From NCBI GenBank assembly GCA_048013815.1, contig CM106586.1:18414001-18478000 (forward strand): a DNA stretch of 64,000 nt. The letters run 5' to 3'. The position numbers were made by a program, and so were the translations under genes. Under the pieces are notes generated by a model, which was given only the letters and a program-made list of their open reading frames with translations, was not told where the DNA came from and made no database searches. Below are positions 11,525 through 23,850 of the stretch, piece by piece (the first letter of the stretch is position 1; every line of letters begins with the position of its first letter). The DNA is from Setoptus koraiensis. Taxonomy: Eukaryota > Arthropoda.

Positions 11525-11699
11525 ACGGCTTCTCAATCAATTATCCGGCATCATATTCAGGCCATTCTGCAGGCCATTTTGTGGGCCGCAAGTGATTTGG
11601 TGGGCGCCCAATTTGAGTGGCGCGCGAAGGGTATCAATTAGTTGGTTAGTGTCTCATTTTGTTATCATTTCGTTGCTCGTCCGTCGTGTGTCCTTATCG

Positions 11700-11795
11700 G
11701 GCTTTATTTCGTTTCGTCTCGTCTCGTTTCGTTTCGCTTCGTTTTATTTCTTCTCGTCTCGTCTCATTCCTTTTCATTTCTTTTCGTTTTGTGCC
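11700..11795. repeat. Polypyrimidine TTTCG/CTCGT tract
   Basis: About 95 bp almost purely C/T with a G every fifth base (tttcgtttcgtctcgtctcg). It could form triplex DNA or act as a strong polypyrimidine tract. Confidence 0.85.
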
Positions 11796-12226
11796 TTTTT
11801 CACTCTCAACTTGAGAGTCTCGAATCGTCGGCCGACAGATTGTTGGCCAGACCAGGCCTGTGCATCCGTCAGCGGGCGATGATGGATGCACAGTTGCGCT
11901 GCGATCAACAAGTGTGCCAACCGTTTTTCATTGAATACTACTGAATACGTAATACAAGCCAACATTACAACTGTATCAAGCGTAATCGCACACCGTCCGC
12001 AAGCGTGGGCGTACGGCCACATCCCATGCCAAGACAGCTCAGCCGAGATGGCTCACACAAACGGATAAATATCGTCGGACTAGACTCACTGGCTCGACGG
12101 TATAATCGCGTTAACGCTATTCATGTGGCTATTCATACGCACATCCACGTTTAATAACGTATACCCATATATATATATATACATTTGATATGTAACATAT
12201 CACAATTATATTTACGTTATTATATA

Positions 12227-12303
12227 TGGATATTGCATGGATATTGTATGGATATTGCATGGACATTGTATGGATATTACACGGATATTACATGGATATT
12301 ACA
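12227..12303. repeat. 11-bp tandem repeat, 7 copies
   Basis: Unit tggatattgca with tggatattaca variants at the right end. Confidence 0.93.
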
Positions 12304-13582
12304 TGGATCTGGATATGGAGGTGCGAGTGGAGCTGACGTCGCGATTAGCTGCCGCGATTTATCCGGCAGCGGCGCCACTTTCCTCGGGCCGTCCCGTCAG
12401 TTGTGCCGGTTTTGCGGGTTACGCCAGCTCCTTCGGGCCGGCCGGTGCGACCGTGGCGCCCCGATTGATGTGCGCGACGCGAAGGCCCGCTCAAATGTGA
12501 ATCGGACCGAGTCAGAGCCCGATTTGAGCGACTCGAGCGGCACTTCTCAAAACTTGCCAAAACTTGCAAAAGCGCGCAAAAACTTGCCGAATTTTGGCAA
12601 AACTTTCCAATAGAGAGCGAGATATATTTAGATCGAGCGTATATATAGAGCGCTGAAACAAAGCGCAGTGGGCCAACGATTTCGGCGAGCCAATTGGGAG
12701 GCGCCTGTGCGATTTTTTAAGCCACTATTATTATTTGTCGGCGTGATTTGCATGATTTGTTGAATTAGTCGGATTATTCACAGTTGTTGGCTTGTTATTA
12801 CAGCTATTTGCATGTCTGTGTTGCCGTCCACGCAATAAGTGAGTGTATGCGATCTATCGCCATTATTGCTCGCTGATGGGCATTGTTGTTTGTTTGTTTG
12901 GCAAGCTCGTTTGCAATGATAAATTGTTGTTTGTACAGTGGCTGGCCGTAGGACCATACGGCACACAAAACGCTTTGATGGCAGGCAAAAAAGTGGCTAA
13001 TAATAGCCACTTTGTGCCAATCCGATCCAATGCGTCCCCACTGAACGCTGTCTAGCCTAGACAGTGTAGGCCGTCTGACAAATGCGAAAGGCGAGAGGCG
13101 AGAGGCGAAATGTAAATTGTTGTTATCTAATCACATGTTTCTAATCCACTCACACACAAATTTATTTTGACGCCTAATCCAATTTGTCTGTGCAGTTGCC
13201 GATCGCGACCAGCCTGAATCACTGCAACTGAATCACAATAAATTGCCAGAATTTCGAGAGGAATTAAATTGTGCGTTGCGCAACCTTGCTTGATCTGGCG
13301 CTGTCGGCCGGTGACGCTGTCGGCCGGCATGCACTCGACGCGCCAACAAGCGGCTCGCCGGGGACAGTTGATTAGATTAAATTTACCTGTGAATTTACCT
13401 GTGTGCAGGCTGTAGGTATGCTAATGGCGGCTACCGGTGCTCTCGAATTGCCGACACTTGGCGGCGCCGCAACGGCCATAACTGCCAATGGCGAGTAGCG
13501 GGCGCAAATAGCGACAAGTGGCTCACTCGAGCCCGATCGCACAAGTGCCTAATCCACTTGGCGCCGGCGCCGGCGCCGGCCA

Positions 13583-13644
13583 CTGGCCAGTCGAAGCTCT
13601 GGCCAGTCGAAGCTCTGGCCAGTCGAAACTCTGGCCAGTCGAAA
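13583..13644. repeat. 16-bp tandem repeat, 4 copies
   Basis: Unit ctggccagtcgaagct; preceded by a short ggcgcc triplication. Confidence 0.95.
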
Positions 13645-14185
13645 CCGGCAAGACGAAATTCCGGCGAGACAAAAACACCGTTCACCGTTTGAGAGAGCCG
13701 GGCGTCCGTTTGCCGATAATTGGGTCATGTTTGTTTGCGGCTCAATTGTGTCGGCTGTCTCAATTGTCTCACTGGTCTCAATAGTGTTTGTTTACTGGCG
13801 CCGCGATGAGTTCATTAATTGTTTGCTGTCGCATGATTCAAACAATCGGCCAGCTCTGCCAAATTGCCGGCTCGCAACTAATCAAGCCAGCGAGCCGTCA
13901 GCTGGCTAATCTCGGCAGCTTGTGTGCTGGCTCACTTGTTATTAGATTATTATCAGCTCGGCTCGAGATTCTTAGTTGAGCGAGTTGTCAGCTCACAGGC
14001 AAATGTCAAGCTAGCCGACGAACAGTAAAAAAAGTATAAAGTAAAAAACGTATCTGCGATGTGTTGCTATAATTCAACAGTGTGTTTGCCCAGACCCAAC
14101 CATGATGCCAGCCGTATGCAAAACTCATGGCTACGCCGAGCTCATGATCGTTTTGTCGATGATTCAATCTTTTTACCTTTCGATT

Positions 14186-14241
14186 ACTAATTAAAATTAG
14201 CGTCGTCGGCAGCGCTGCCGACGACGCTAATTTTAATTAGT
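14186..14241. repeat. Perfect 56-bp palindrome, no spacer
   Basis: All 28 base pairs match, checked base by base; the centre is cggcagc|gctgccg and the ends are AT-rich (ctaattaaaattag). It can extrude as a cruciform. It lies in non-coding DNA and no other copy was seen. Confidence 0.97.
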
Positions 14242-15224
14242 GCACTTTAATTAGACTCGGCTGAGTGTCCACTGGCCAGCTCACTGATAATCACTGATTG
14301 TGCATAGTGTGTGTGCGTATATTGTGTGCAAGTGGCCAATGCTGTTGCCGAGATTTGAGATTTGCTTGTGAGATGGGCACTGCTCGCAAACAGCGTGATG
14401 TTGCGCAACCTGTCGAATGGTCGTCATGTTTGTCTCATTAGTTGTCATTAGTTTGTTGCCTATCTACTGATTTCATGGGCACACCATTACGCGCGTCCCA
14501 TGGCTCGACGCTGGCGGTTCCGAGTGCTGCCACCAAGCGAGCAACGCCAAGCGAGCGACGGGCATCGTCGTCGACTCAATCACGGCTCGAGCAATAGCAA
14601 TTGATCTCGCCAACCATTGGCCTGTAACGAGCCAGAGGAGACTCTTTTGTTTGTCATTGCGACTTGTGGATTGCCAACTGCCAACTGTCAATCGCCAATG
14701 AAACTAATTGATCAATCAGCTGATTGTGGCCAGCCACCTGACAACAAGCTAGCTGACTTGTGAGTGCTGTCAGTGCACTTACAGCTCAACTAACAACGTG
14801 CTAGTAACAAGTGAGTGATATATTGAATGAATTGTTGACAGCGCTGGTCAGTCAGCTGATCGCCTGTTGATCGGCTGCTGATCGGCTGCTGATCGGCTGC
14901 TGAGCGCTGTCAACGAATCATTCGATCGGCAGCAGCAACGAGCCATCCAAACGAATCTATATGAATCCATATAAATCGAGATAAATCCGGATAAATCAAT
15001 ATAAATAGAAGATGATGAGCCGAGTGTAGGCGTACTGCAGTTACATGGGTTACAGTTGCATGAGCAGTTGTGTTCAAGCTCACTGATTGTGAGCGTAATT
15101 GTGAGCCTAATTGTGAGCAAAATTGCCAGTTAAAGGTTAACGAGAGTACTTGTGAGCATTGAGTGAAACAGGTTGCTGTGTGCAAAGTTCATTCCCCCAT
15201 TGCGAACAACTTTTTGTTGGCCAG

Positions 15225-15312
15225 GTAACAGCGAGCTCAAGCTGAAGGGGCAAGGCCAAAGAACGTCGCCCATGCGAGTTGCATGCAAGCCAATGTTCGA
15301 ATTCGAACGAAG
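15225..15312 (+). CDS. Splice-flanked 88-bp open segment (candidate exon)
   Basis: A pyrimidine-rich acceptor (ctttttgttggccag|) is followed by 28 open codons with no low complexity (NSELKLKGQGQRTS... ending ACKPMFEFER) and a donor G|GTGAGC. Both ends have phase 2. No family is recognised. A stretch this short stays open by chance about a quarter of the time, so only the splice context makes it worth listing. Confidence 0.15.
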
Positions 15313-15752
15313 GTGAGCTATGCGAGGGGGAAGCAACGGAATAACGGGCCGCCTTCAGTTATGAGTCACTTGTGTGTCATGGAAAGTGTGCATCAGTTTC
15401 TCTGGCAACTCTCGCGCTGCCATCGAAACTCACATCGGCGCGTCGACACTCTCAACTTGAGCCAACTTGAGTGTGTTACATAGAGGACAGTGTGAGAAGC
15501 ATTGAGAGATAACGGATTTGCGGCACACCAGCTAAACACTCAACTACACAGTTGACAACAGTGCGCACAGGTTAATTAATTAAATGCGAACGAGCAGCTA
15601 ATTAAGCACGCAACAGACATAAATCACGGCCGTGTTAACACAACAGGTGATCTCAGTGAGCGGCCAACTTTGTCAAGTGTCGCACGAGTCGCCACGGACT
15701 GTTCTGTTGAACAGACAGTGACAGCCAGCGCCAGTGCAATCGAAGCGGCATC

Positions 15753-15806
15753 CATACAATCCATGCAATCCATACAATCCATACAATCCATACAATCCAT
15801 ACAATC
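15753..15806. repeat. 9-bp tandem repeat, 6 copies
   Basis: Unit catacaatc (one catgcaatc). It reads Ser-Ile-Gln on one strand and Met-Asp-Cys on the other. Confidence 0.96.
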
Positions 15807-15848
15807 GAGAGCACCCAACAGCAAGCCAACAGTTGAACACCGCCATAT

Positions 15849-16033
15849 ATTCATGTGCGACACATTTGTGCGCGATAAATTCATGTGCGACATATTTATG
15901 CGCGATAAATTCATGTGCAATTAATTCATTCACCATAAATTCACGCGCGATAAATTCATAGGCGATAAATCCATGCGCGACAAGTTCATGCGCGACAAGT
16001 TCAAGCGCGACAAGTTCATGCGCGATATATTCA
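15849..16033. repeat. 15-bp tandem repeat, about 12 copies
   Basis: Unit gcgcgataaattcat, with copies changing to gcgcgacaagttcat in the right third; the largest minisatellite in the first quarter of the window. Confidence 0.93.
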
Positions 16034-16221
16034 CCGGGCGCGACGAAACGATCAGCTCCAACGAAACCAACAGCGCACGCCAAATGCAAATCTAAATATC
16101 CCATATAACGCAATCGAACGTATTCACAACAACATATTGTCAACATAAATCAACCCGAACAAGTGCCAACAATCAGCGTGCCAAACAGCTGATGAGACAA
16201 ACAACAAGTGCAACAACAAAT

Positions 16222-16282
16222 TGTCGAATTATCAAACTGTCAAACTGTCAAATTATCAAACTGTCAAACTGTCAAATTGTGT
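16222..16282. repeat. 8-bp tandem repeat, about 7 copies
   Basis: Unit aaactgtc with interspersed aaattatc, itself duplicated as a higher-order block. Confidence 0.9.
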
Positions 16283-17678
16283 CAACAGAGGCGAGTCGCT
16301 CCGAAGAAAGTTCAAAGGTAAGTGACGAGCTGAACGTTGGCCTTTTGTCTCGGCGACATCGAGAGCGAGTCATCTTTCGATCATATGAGACGTCGCTCGC
16401 AATTGTTGATCATCTGAGACATCTCTTACCAGAGGCGCATTGTAGGTCAAGCCAAGTGTGTCCAAGTGGTCGCTTCCACAAACAAACGGCTGCTCGTTGC
16501 CACAGATACGGATCGTTGCCGATGCCGCGGTTGTCGGGCAACCTGTCGGGCAGCGAGCGAGCCGCACCAATCAAGGCCAATCAAGAGCAGGCCGGCCTTT
16601 GTTGTCGCTGGCGGCCAACAATCGGCCAATTGGACCAATTAGATGAGCGTCAATTGTTTGGCCCATTGTTGTCTCATATCGGCCATCGCATCTCGGCTCA
16701 TCTGGGCCGCGATGCCGGCCGAACGCGATCACGGCCGAACGCGATCACGGCCAATTCCGACAAGCGTGCCCAACTTATCCATTTTATCATCGCTGGCTGG
16801 CCGGCTCACGGCCAGTTTCTGGGCCACTCATGATTAGATGAGATATGATCCGTGTGCCATGATCGCAGCGCGGCATCTGTTGGTCAACAACGATCAACAA
16901 TGGAGCTGCAAAATCGTGATCGCTATTCACGGCCCTTGTTTTAGGCTCGGCCGCGCTCGAACATTATTCATTACATCTTGTTATTCATTACGTCTAGGTG
17001 TTGCGTTCAACACCTCGATATCTCGATGCATCGATAGCGCCGCCACCTGTTGCTCGGAGGAGGGGCGCGCCAAGCGGCCGTGTCTCGCAACTGAAAGTGT
17101 GCCGGACAGTGGAGACTTGCGAGCATCAAATCGCAAAATAGACCAGCCGATGCAAACAAAACCGAGCCGATGTCTCGGCGAAAGTCTCGAGGTGCCAATG
17201 ATCATGATCACCTTGATCATGATCGCCTAGTTGAACCCGTTAAACGGCCCTCTCCATCAAACAACGTTCGGCCGGCCAGCTCACCTGTCGGCCTGCCGGC
17301 CGGCCACACGAACGGCCAAACGGACGGCCGAACGGACTGCCGAACGGCTCGCCAGACGGAGTTGCGCAAATAGATTATCGCCCATGATGAACGAAAGCGT
17401 CTCAATCAGTTGCGTTCGCAGCAGCGTTACATAACTCGATTATCCAATGTGTGTTATCGGCACTCGCTGCCATTGGGCACACAATTTAATTTCATCGTTT
17501 ATTTTATTTTTATCTGGACTGTGTGCTACTTTTTCGAGCGCTCGCTCGCTGCAACGCCGCGATGATGCGATAATGCAAGAGCGCGATAACGCCAGATAAT
17601 GCCAGACAGTGCGAATGAGCGATTTGAGATGGAGATAATGCAATAATAATAATGCGCGATAAGGCTCGTCGCCATTCG

Positions 17679-17737
17679 CCATTCGCCATTCGCCATTCGC
17701 CATTCGCCATTCGCGATTCGCGATTCGCCATTCGCGA
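17679..17737. repeat. 7-bp tandem repeat, about 8 copies
   Basis: Unit gccattc, changing to gcgattc near the right end. Confidence 0.93.
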
Positions 17738-18576
17738 ATGAAATTAATCGAGCAAGGCGAGATTTTATCGCGCGGGCGCGCCACTGATGGATGATCTATT
17801 TGTCGATCGGTGTTCGCGTCAACTTGGCGTTAACTCGATTATGCCTATAGTGTGCTGATTACGCTTATTATGCCGGCCATACGCTGCCACTTTGGCCAAC
17901 CAGCAGCCACCGGCGAGACTCGTTCGAGCCATTCGAGGCCATTGCGGAGCCTTCTCGACCCGACAATCTCGAGTGGCATCCCGTTGGACCGGCCCGTCGG
18001 ATCGGCAGATAAAGCGCCGATGAAACCGCTGCACGCAAACGGGCTCTTTTGTGTCCCGTGAAAGCTGCCTTTTGTGAAGCGAAACTCTCGCTCCATTTCA
18101 TATTATCGTCTATTTTATATTATCGTCGAATGCATCACCGAGCGTCATTGTGACGCAATGCAATATGTGGCGGGCGAGAGTTATGACGATGCCGTGTCCG
18201 GCCCGACAATTCGCCAGCGACAATTTTCGATGAAGTGAGCGACCGGCCGGCCAAATTGAACGGACAAAGTGAACGGGCAGCAAGCCAAAGGAAATGAATC
18301 GATCACAAAGGTGGCGAGCGAGACCAACGGGCGGATATTAATAGACGTTATTATGATTTCTATTATGTCTACTGGCTTGTCGGTTGCGGCTGGCCAAGTT
18401 GCATCATAGTGACGCGGCGCGCAATAAGCAATATTACACATTACATAATAAATATTACAATAAGCCAAAAGCAATAAGCGCGCCGTGATCGTTAATCGCA
18501 ACATAATCAAATTTAAATCCCGAATCTTAAATGCTCCCATTTAAGACACCGAGACACACTATCGTTTGGGCGAGCT

Positions 18577-18665
18577 CGCCAGAGACAGAGCTCGCCAGAG
18601 ACAGAGCTTGCCAGACAGAGCTTGCCAAAAAGAGCTTGCCAAAGAGAGCTTGCCAGATAGAGAGT
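18577..18665. repeat. Degenerate 14-16-bp tandem repeat, 6 copies
   Basis: Units from gagctcgccagagaca to gagcttgccaaa. Confidence 0.85.
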
Positions 18666-18891
18666 GAGAGAATAGCCAGAGGAAACATAATACCGCACAT
18701 GTCGCCGCAGCATGATGCTGCTGGCAGACAAATAACGGCCCAAGCTATAACGGCCGCTCCGTGGCGCCGTTTCGTGTGGGCCGTTAAGTGTTATTGTTGA
18801 GCGTTATTGTTGGTGTTGTTGTCGGACAAAGCGCCAGCATGGTGGCGCTGCTCCAATTGTCATGTCATGTTACATAATATTGTATTGCGTT

Positions 18892-18926
18892 TGTGTGATA
18901 GATTGAGTCACTCAATCTATCACACA
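18892..18926. repeat. Inverted repeat, 17-bp perfect arms, 1-bp spacer
   Basis: Arm tgtgtgatagattgagt, spacer c, exact complement. It immediately precedes a short cagcagcag run. Confidence 0.95.
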
Positions 18927-20015
18927 CGGCGTCAGCAGCAGCAGCGATGCCACGTCAACGCACACTCACCTGTTGCCATCATGCACCTGTCACGTCCGTC
19001 TTGGCGGCTTTCTACGGCGATTGCGCAATAGTGGCCAAAGTGTTGTTTGTTTGTGTCAAGTGTGTGTGTGTTTTCACCTCGGGTGTCCAGTCACTCTCGC
19101 CAGTGGCCAGTGTGTGGTGGCTGTGCGAGCGAGCGGTCACTTGCGAGCCGCTGAGTGGCGAGCGGTCAGTGGTCAGCGGTCAGCCAAAATCAATAGCTGC
19201 GGCCGGGCGCGTGATTGGCCCACTCGATTATGACCAATTGCGAACCGCAATACCACCGGCACAGCCAGCCAGCCAGCCAGCATACAGGTGAAGCGCACAG
19301 GCGCGTCATACAGGTGTAGAGTGCGTGGGCGTCGCGACACTCACACACAAAATTCGCACTTTGTCTAATCAAACAAACACTGGACATGAGTTTTTTGCAA
19401 GCTCGCCACTTGTTGTTAATGTTGTTAATGTTGGCCAATGTTGGCCAATGTTGCATTGGCTGCATTGGTTGTGTTGGTCGTATTGGTCGTGTCGGCCGTA
19501 TGCACAGTGGTGCGCAGCCAATAAATGCACTTGTTGCGCCAACAGCAACAATGGCCAACGGTAACGCGATCGCCGGTTGAATGAACTTTCAATCAATCGA
19601 TCCAGTTGACAGCGCGGCCAAATTTGCGCCATTTCATTTATTAATATGTTATCATGCGGCCATCGGCTATCGGCGGCAATTTCGGCGTTGCCGTGGTTGC
19701 TGTGATTGGCGTGGTTGCTGGCGTTGCCGTCGTTGTTGGCGTTGCTGTCGTAGCGCAATTGTTACGCAATATGTTGTGTAACAATTTCGCTGACTTTTGT
19801 GAGAGAGAGAGAGTGCTGATTGGCGTTGCCGAGCCGGGCACTTGTTGCAGCCAGCCAGCCAGCAATAACGAGCGTCACTTTCACGCCAAGGCAACAGGTT
19901 GCCGGCTGACACTGTTGGCTGACACTGTTGGCTGACAGTGAAAGTTGTTAGTTTTACATACATGATGTATTAATTCGTGTGTGTATATATAGATGAGATA
20001 GCCGAGCCAGCAAAG

Positions 20016-20033
20016 TCAACGGCAACGGCGACG

Positions 20034-20098
<65 letters not shown>

Positions 20099-20104
20099 GG
20101 CAAG
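20016..20104. repeat. CAGCAA/CAACGG microsatellite
   Basis: About 14 units of caacag flanked by cggcaa units; no long non-repetitive frame surrounds it, so I do not treat it as coding. Confidence 0.93.
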
Positions 20105-20304
20105 GTTAAGAGCGAAAAGTCGATCAGGTGTCAACTATTGATTGCTGTCTAGACACTGCGCCCGATCAGCTGACTTGCGGGACAGCGCGCAGTGGTCAGC
20201 GCGCAATTGGCCTGTCAAACAATGATGCTCAATTGAACGTGCGCTAGCCGTGTTTTAATTACGTAACCAATAGTTTTCGTTATTGGCCAACCACCGATCA
20301 ACGG

Positions 20305-20360
20305 CCGTTGTTGTTGTTGTTGTTGTTGTTGTTGGCGTTGTTGTTGTTGTTGTTGTTGTT
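20305..20360. repeat. GTT microsatellite
   Basis: (gttgtt)n interrupted once by ggc. Confidence 0.95.
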
Positions 20361-20560
20361 GATGTGCGAATGGGGATGGCGTTCCGCAAGTGACGCAATG
20401 GCCTGTCCACTTGCGCCAATTCACGATATGGCTCCAATCAAACGAACGCCTTTGACAGGCCTGACTCACGCCGGCTAACTTGCCAATTGCCCCCGCTCGC
20501 CACGACACACAAAAGTTGGATCGGGCCGCTTTCTCCGCGAGCTTCTGTCGACGGATTGCC

Positions 20561-20650
20561 CAGTCAACAAATCGCCGAGTCAACGGATCGCCGAGTCAAC
20601 GGATCGCCGAGTCAACGGATCGCCGAGTCAACGGATCGCCGAGTCAACAG
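20561..20650. repeat. 16-bp tandem repeat, 5-6 copies
   Basis: Unit gagtcaacggatcgcc; four internal copies are identical. Confidence 0.96.
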
Positions 20651-21552
20651 AGTCGACGGGTCGCTGAGAGCAGCCGAGCGAGCCGCCGACAAGTGTCTGC
20701 CGGCCCGAAAGAAAAGAGACAGGCCAATTAAATCAGCAGCTAATCAATCATCAATTTGAAATCAATATAAACAACAATCAATCGCTTGGGCCGGCAATCA
20801 ATTTTGTGCAACACTCGCCAGCTAACCGCAACAGCAACAACTGCTGGATATTGTAGAATAAAATAAGATAAAATAAAATAAAATTGATTGCTCCACTTTT
20901 GGCCCGCTCAAACAGCTGACAGGCCGATATTGAAAAGAAATGCCATCCACGCTGCCAGACGCGATCTTCTCCGTGTCGCGCCAGACAGCATTGGCGAGCC
21001 ATTGCATTAAGCCATTGAATTGCAGCTTACAATGGTGGCCGTTTATATACAATATTTGTTATTTGTTATTTATTATATCTATCTATGTATATATTTATGT
21101 ATTTATATTCTATATTCATGCGTGAATGTGCGCATTGTGTGCCCAGCTGACATTGAACTAGCTTGCCAGTGTGTTGCACCTTTGCTTGCTTGTTATCAAT
21201 TGGCCAGACAGTGGCCCTACAATTGGCACACAAAGAGGCGAACAAAGAGGCTCGTTGAATCACGAAATTACTACCTGATTGATACTTACTGATTGAACGG
21301 CTCACTCGATTCACCCAGCCACTCGATGAGTGACTAGCGCTAACCGTTGGCTAACAAACAATTTTTGTTGTTGTCGTTGTTGTTGCTGTTGTTGTTGTTG
21401 TAAATTTAAATTTATATTATGTTGTTTATTGCTGGGGAGAGTGATTTGTGTTTGTGTTGCAACTCGGTGTCGGATTTACATTTGAATGGCTCTCATTTTG
21501 CACTCGCCATTCTGTACAATTGGAACCGCGCTCACTTTGTGCGATTCAACAA

Positions 21553-21564
21553 CAGCAGCGCCAA

Positions 21565-21608
<44 letters not shown>

Positions 21609-21625
21609 ACAACAACCGGCTCGCA
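21553..21625. repeat. CAGCAA microsatellite
   Basis: Alternating caacag units with one cagcag; flanked by a GTT tract at 21365-21400 in the opposite orientation. Confidence 0.93.
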
Positions 21626-22034
21626 AACAAACAAAACCAACAAGCCGACGGCCATCGATCGACGCCAAATAGCAGGTAGCGGCCGTTACTTGTTACTGCA
21701 GCCAGTTAGGTATCAAGTATTGGCCGTTGGCAGCCACTCAACGCAATTGACGCTAATAAACGTTAATTGACCATTGTGCAATTTGTAGACAAATTGAGAC
21801 AATTTGATTTTGTCAACTTTTGTCTGTGCGGCAACAATGTTACCGTTAGTGAGCGCCGTTATCAGTGAACGGCCGACAACAAATCATAAATCAAACGCCT
21901 AATGTGTGCCGCTAATTAATTGCCGGCTAATGTAAATTGTTTAGCTCACATCGGAGCCGGCCAAAGGCGCCCGATTGTTGCAGCGTGCGGCCAGACAATG
22001 ATCGGCTCGACGGAGCGTGAAGTCGGCCGACAGA

Positions 22035-22074
22035 TAATTAAACTAACTGTCGCGGGCGACAGTTAGTTTAATTA
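22035..22074. repeat. Inverted repeat, 19-bp perfect arms, 2-bp spacer
   Basis: Left arm taattaaactaactgtcgc and its exact complement are separated by gg. Every pair was checked. There is no sequence relation to the other inverted repeats in the window. Confidence 0.96.
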
Positions 22075-22391
22075 GTTTAGTTAAGAGCATTTTCCAGCTC
22101 AGTTGACAAACAGTTTCTGCGACTTGTTGTCGCCTGAATCAGTTGGCTTGAGCCGGCCGAATTGCTGCTATTGTCGCCGACGCCGCCGCCGCTGAGAAAT
22201 TTGCGCCGAGAAAACAGAAAAAATCAATTGTTGACAATTGCAATCACAATCGCTGGCGCTTATTTTATTGCTTCCTCGTCGTCGTGTGACGCAACATGCA
22301 AAATAATGCTCTCGTTGGCACACTCATATACATGATGTATCATGGATAATTAAATCATTTTACAATGTGCACAACCGTGCCTGAATAACGG

Positions 22392-22796
22392 TCACCGGCG
22401 CGAACGTCCATCCCTCACCGATTGCTCCAATTCAGTTGGCCGCTTCAGTGTGCACAATCGAGCCGATCGTCGTCTAAGCGATTGGCCAGAAATTTCTCTA
22501 TTCTCCATTTGTGACATGTTATTATCCGCTGTCGCCTTTCGTCCCGTGGGCCTCTTCCTGAGCACTGGACCCAGTTTGACCGGTGCGCGAGTCGTGGTTG
22601 CACCTTCTTCGCGGGCCCCATTTCGCCGTTTGGCTCCCTCTTGCGGCACCTTCGCACAGTTAGTAGTGGGCAGTCGCTTGCGGCCGCCTATCCATTTTGG
22701 CCTGGGCGGCGTGCGTTCTTTTGATTGTTCAATTATAGTTTTGTTGTCGTTTTGTGCCGCTTGAATCCGGCGCAGGGTGGCGCAAAGACACTGCAT
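22392..22796 (-). CDS. Basic 134-codon ORF on the minus strand (candidate gene or exon)
   Basis: ATG at 22796 (reading leftward) opens a 134-codon frame with mixed, non-repetitive composition: many Lys, Arg, Glu and Gln, no homopolymers, and pieces such as RPKWIGGRKRLP and ENREISGQSLRRRSARL. A donor-like G|GTGAGG occurs at 22418 after ELEQS, in phase 0, so it could be a first exon rather than a whole gene. The antisense frame is also open for 104 codons, which weakens the case. No family recognised. Confidence 0.25.
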   Translation of the reverse strand: MQCLCATLRRIQAAQNDNKTIIEQSKERTPPRPKWIGGRKRLPTTNCAKVPQEGAKRRNGAREEGATTTRAPVKLGPVLRKRPTGRKATADNNMSQMENREISGQSLRRRSARLCTLKRPTELEQSVRDGRSRR

Positions 22797-23774
22797 CGTT
22801 GGTCGATCAATTGAACTGGTTGCTCGACGATATTTAGGCTCTTGGAGATGGGCTCACTTATCACTAATTGATTTCTTTCTGATTGACCTTTCTGATTGGG
22901 GGCCGATTTTTACTCAAACACTCTCACTCGTGACTGGACTTGCGCTGTGTGAAGTGGCACTGGCAACCACATGAAAACTGACCGAAAGCCAACGAGTAAA
23001 CGTGAACGAGTTTGAGTTTTTTTTTTTTTCCAAGTTGGCGATTGACCTTGGACACTAGATGCCCATTGCCATCAACAACAATGCCATTACAATGGCGCGC
23101 GTGTAAAATGATATCTTTTACTTTTCAGGTGCAAACAGTCGCGCCTAGATGGCGCCACTGGCAGAAAGATGCACTTGCCAATTGCAACTGATTATCGGCG
23201 GCGGCGCTCACCGAAATGCTGTGTGGCCAGTGGCGCCACCTTGCAACCAGACAGCAAATCTTGTATATAAACTTATAACTTTCAAGTTATATGTTCTAAC
23301 TATTCATTGATGGCGCCCAACGCTGCAAAGTGGCAGCTTCATTAGTGGCATCGATAGGCATAATATGTCTGTGATATTTTATTATGTAACATTGTTTGCG
23401 CTTAATTAGCCTCTGGCGGCAATTATTGGCATGCCGGGCTTTTGACTTACGTTACGCAAGTTACGTAATGTTGTGTGTGAGCAGCGTGAGGTTGTATAAA
23501 TGGGAGTGCGAGTATAAATGGATGTATTGGCATAAATGGATGTATTAGCGCAAATGGAGGCGAGCCAACTAATTCTCAGGCAATCAAAGTGGGCATCGTG
23601 CAACAGGTAACAGTCGCCTCGCATTGTTGTAACTCAAATCAATCTGTCGTGGTCGTGATGGTCTGACATTGACAACGCCGGCAATTGCACTGTGCGAGTT
23701 GCCAGCCAAGTGACCGTGCTCATCAATTAGATTAGTGGCCTCCTCTATTGGCGCTTCTATTTGCTGGCCGAAAT

Positions 23775-23850
23775 GTGAAATCGCTCAGGTGAAATCGCTC
23801 AGGTGAAATCGCTCAGGTGAAATCGCTCAAGTGAAATAGCTCAGGTGAAA
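23775..23850. repeat. 14-bp tandem repeat, 5-6 copies
   Basis: Unit gtgaaatcgctcag; each unit junction creates CAGGTGAA, a donor-like and E-box-like string. Confidence 0.95.

Larger units (their letters stand above)
6922..14185. other. Non-coding block downstream of the Miple-like gene
   Basis: Apart from the weak frames at 7414 and 8899 I see no gene. A pyrimidine-rich acceptor-like site (actttcttctatttgcag) ends at 8398, and two frames stay open after it. Tandem arrays occur at 11444-11524, 11700-11795, 12227-12303 and 13583-13644. GGCCGG-rich DNA fills 10600-11180. TTRCGYAA octamers are at 10489, 11382 and 13276. Confidence 0.5.
14242..22391. other. Non-coding block with dense tandem arrays
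   Basis: Nothing beyond the short candidate at 15225 can be read as a gene. Contents: arrays at 15753-15806, 15849-16033, 16222-16282, 17679-17737, 18577-18665 and 20561-20650, CAG/CAA or GTT tracts at 20016-20104, 20305-20360 and 21553-21625, and perfect inverted repeats at 18892-18926 and 22035-22074. A donor-like CAAAG|GTAAGT at 16317 has no convincing exon before it. Confidence 0.5.

Noticed and set aside
12185..12613. Two overlapping + frames with protein-like composition after the 11-bp repeat
   Set aside because: Both frames look equally coding-like, showing that eye-judged composition is unreliable in this GC-balanced DNA. No splice sites or domains were found.
15849..16033. 15-bp array considered as a CRISPR-like array
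   Set aside because: It has no spacers; the copies are directly adjacent and the genome is eukaryotic.
20016..20104. CAG/CAA tract as possible polyglutamine exon
   Set aside because: No non-repetitive coding flank and no splice sites; many such tracts here are in non-coding DNA.
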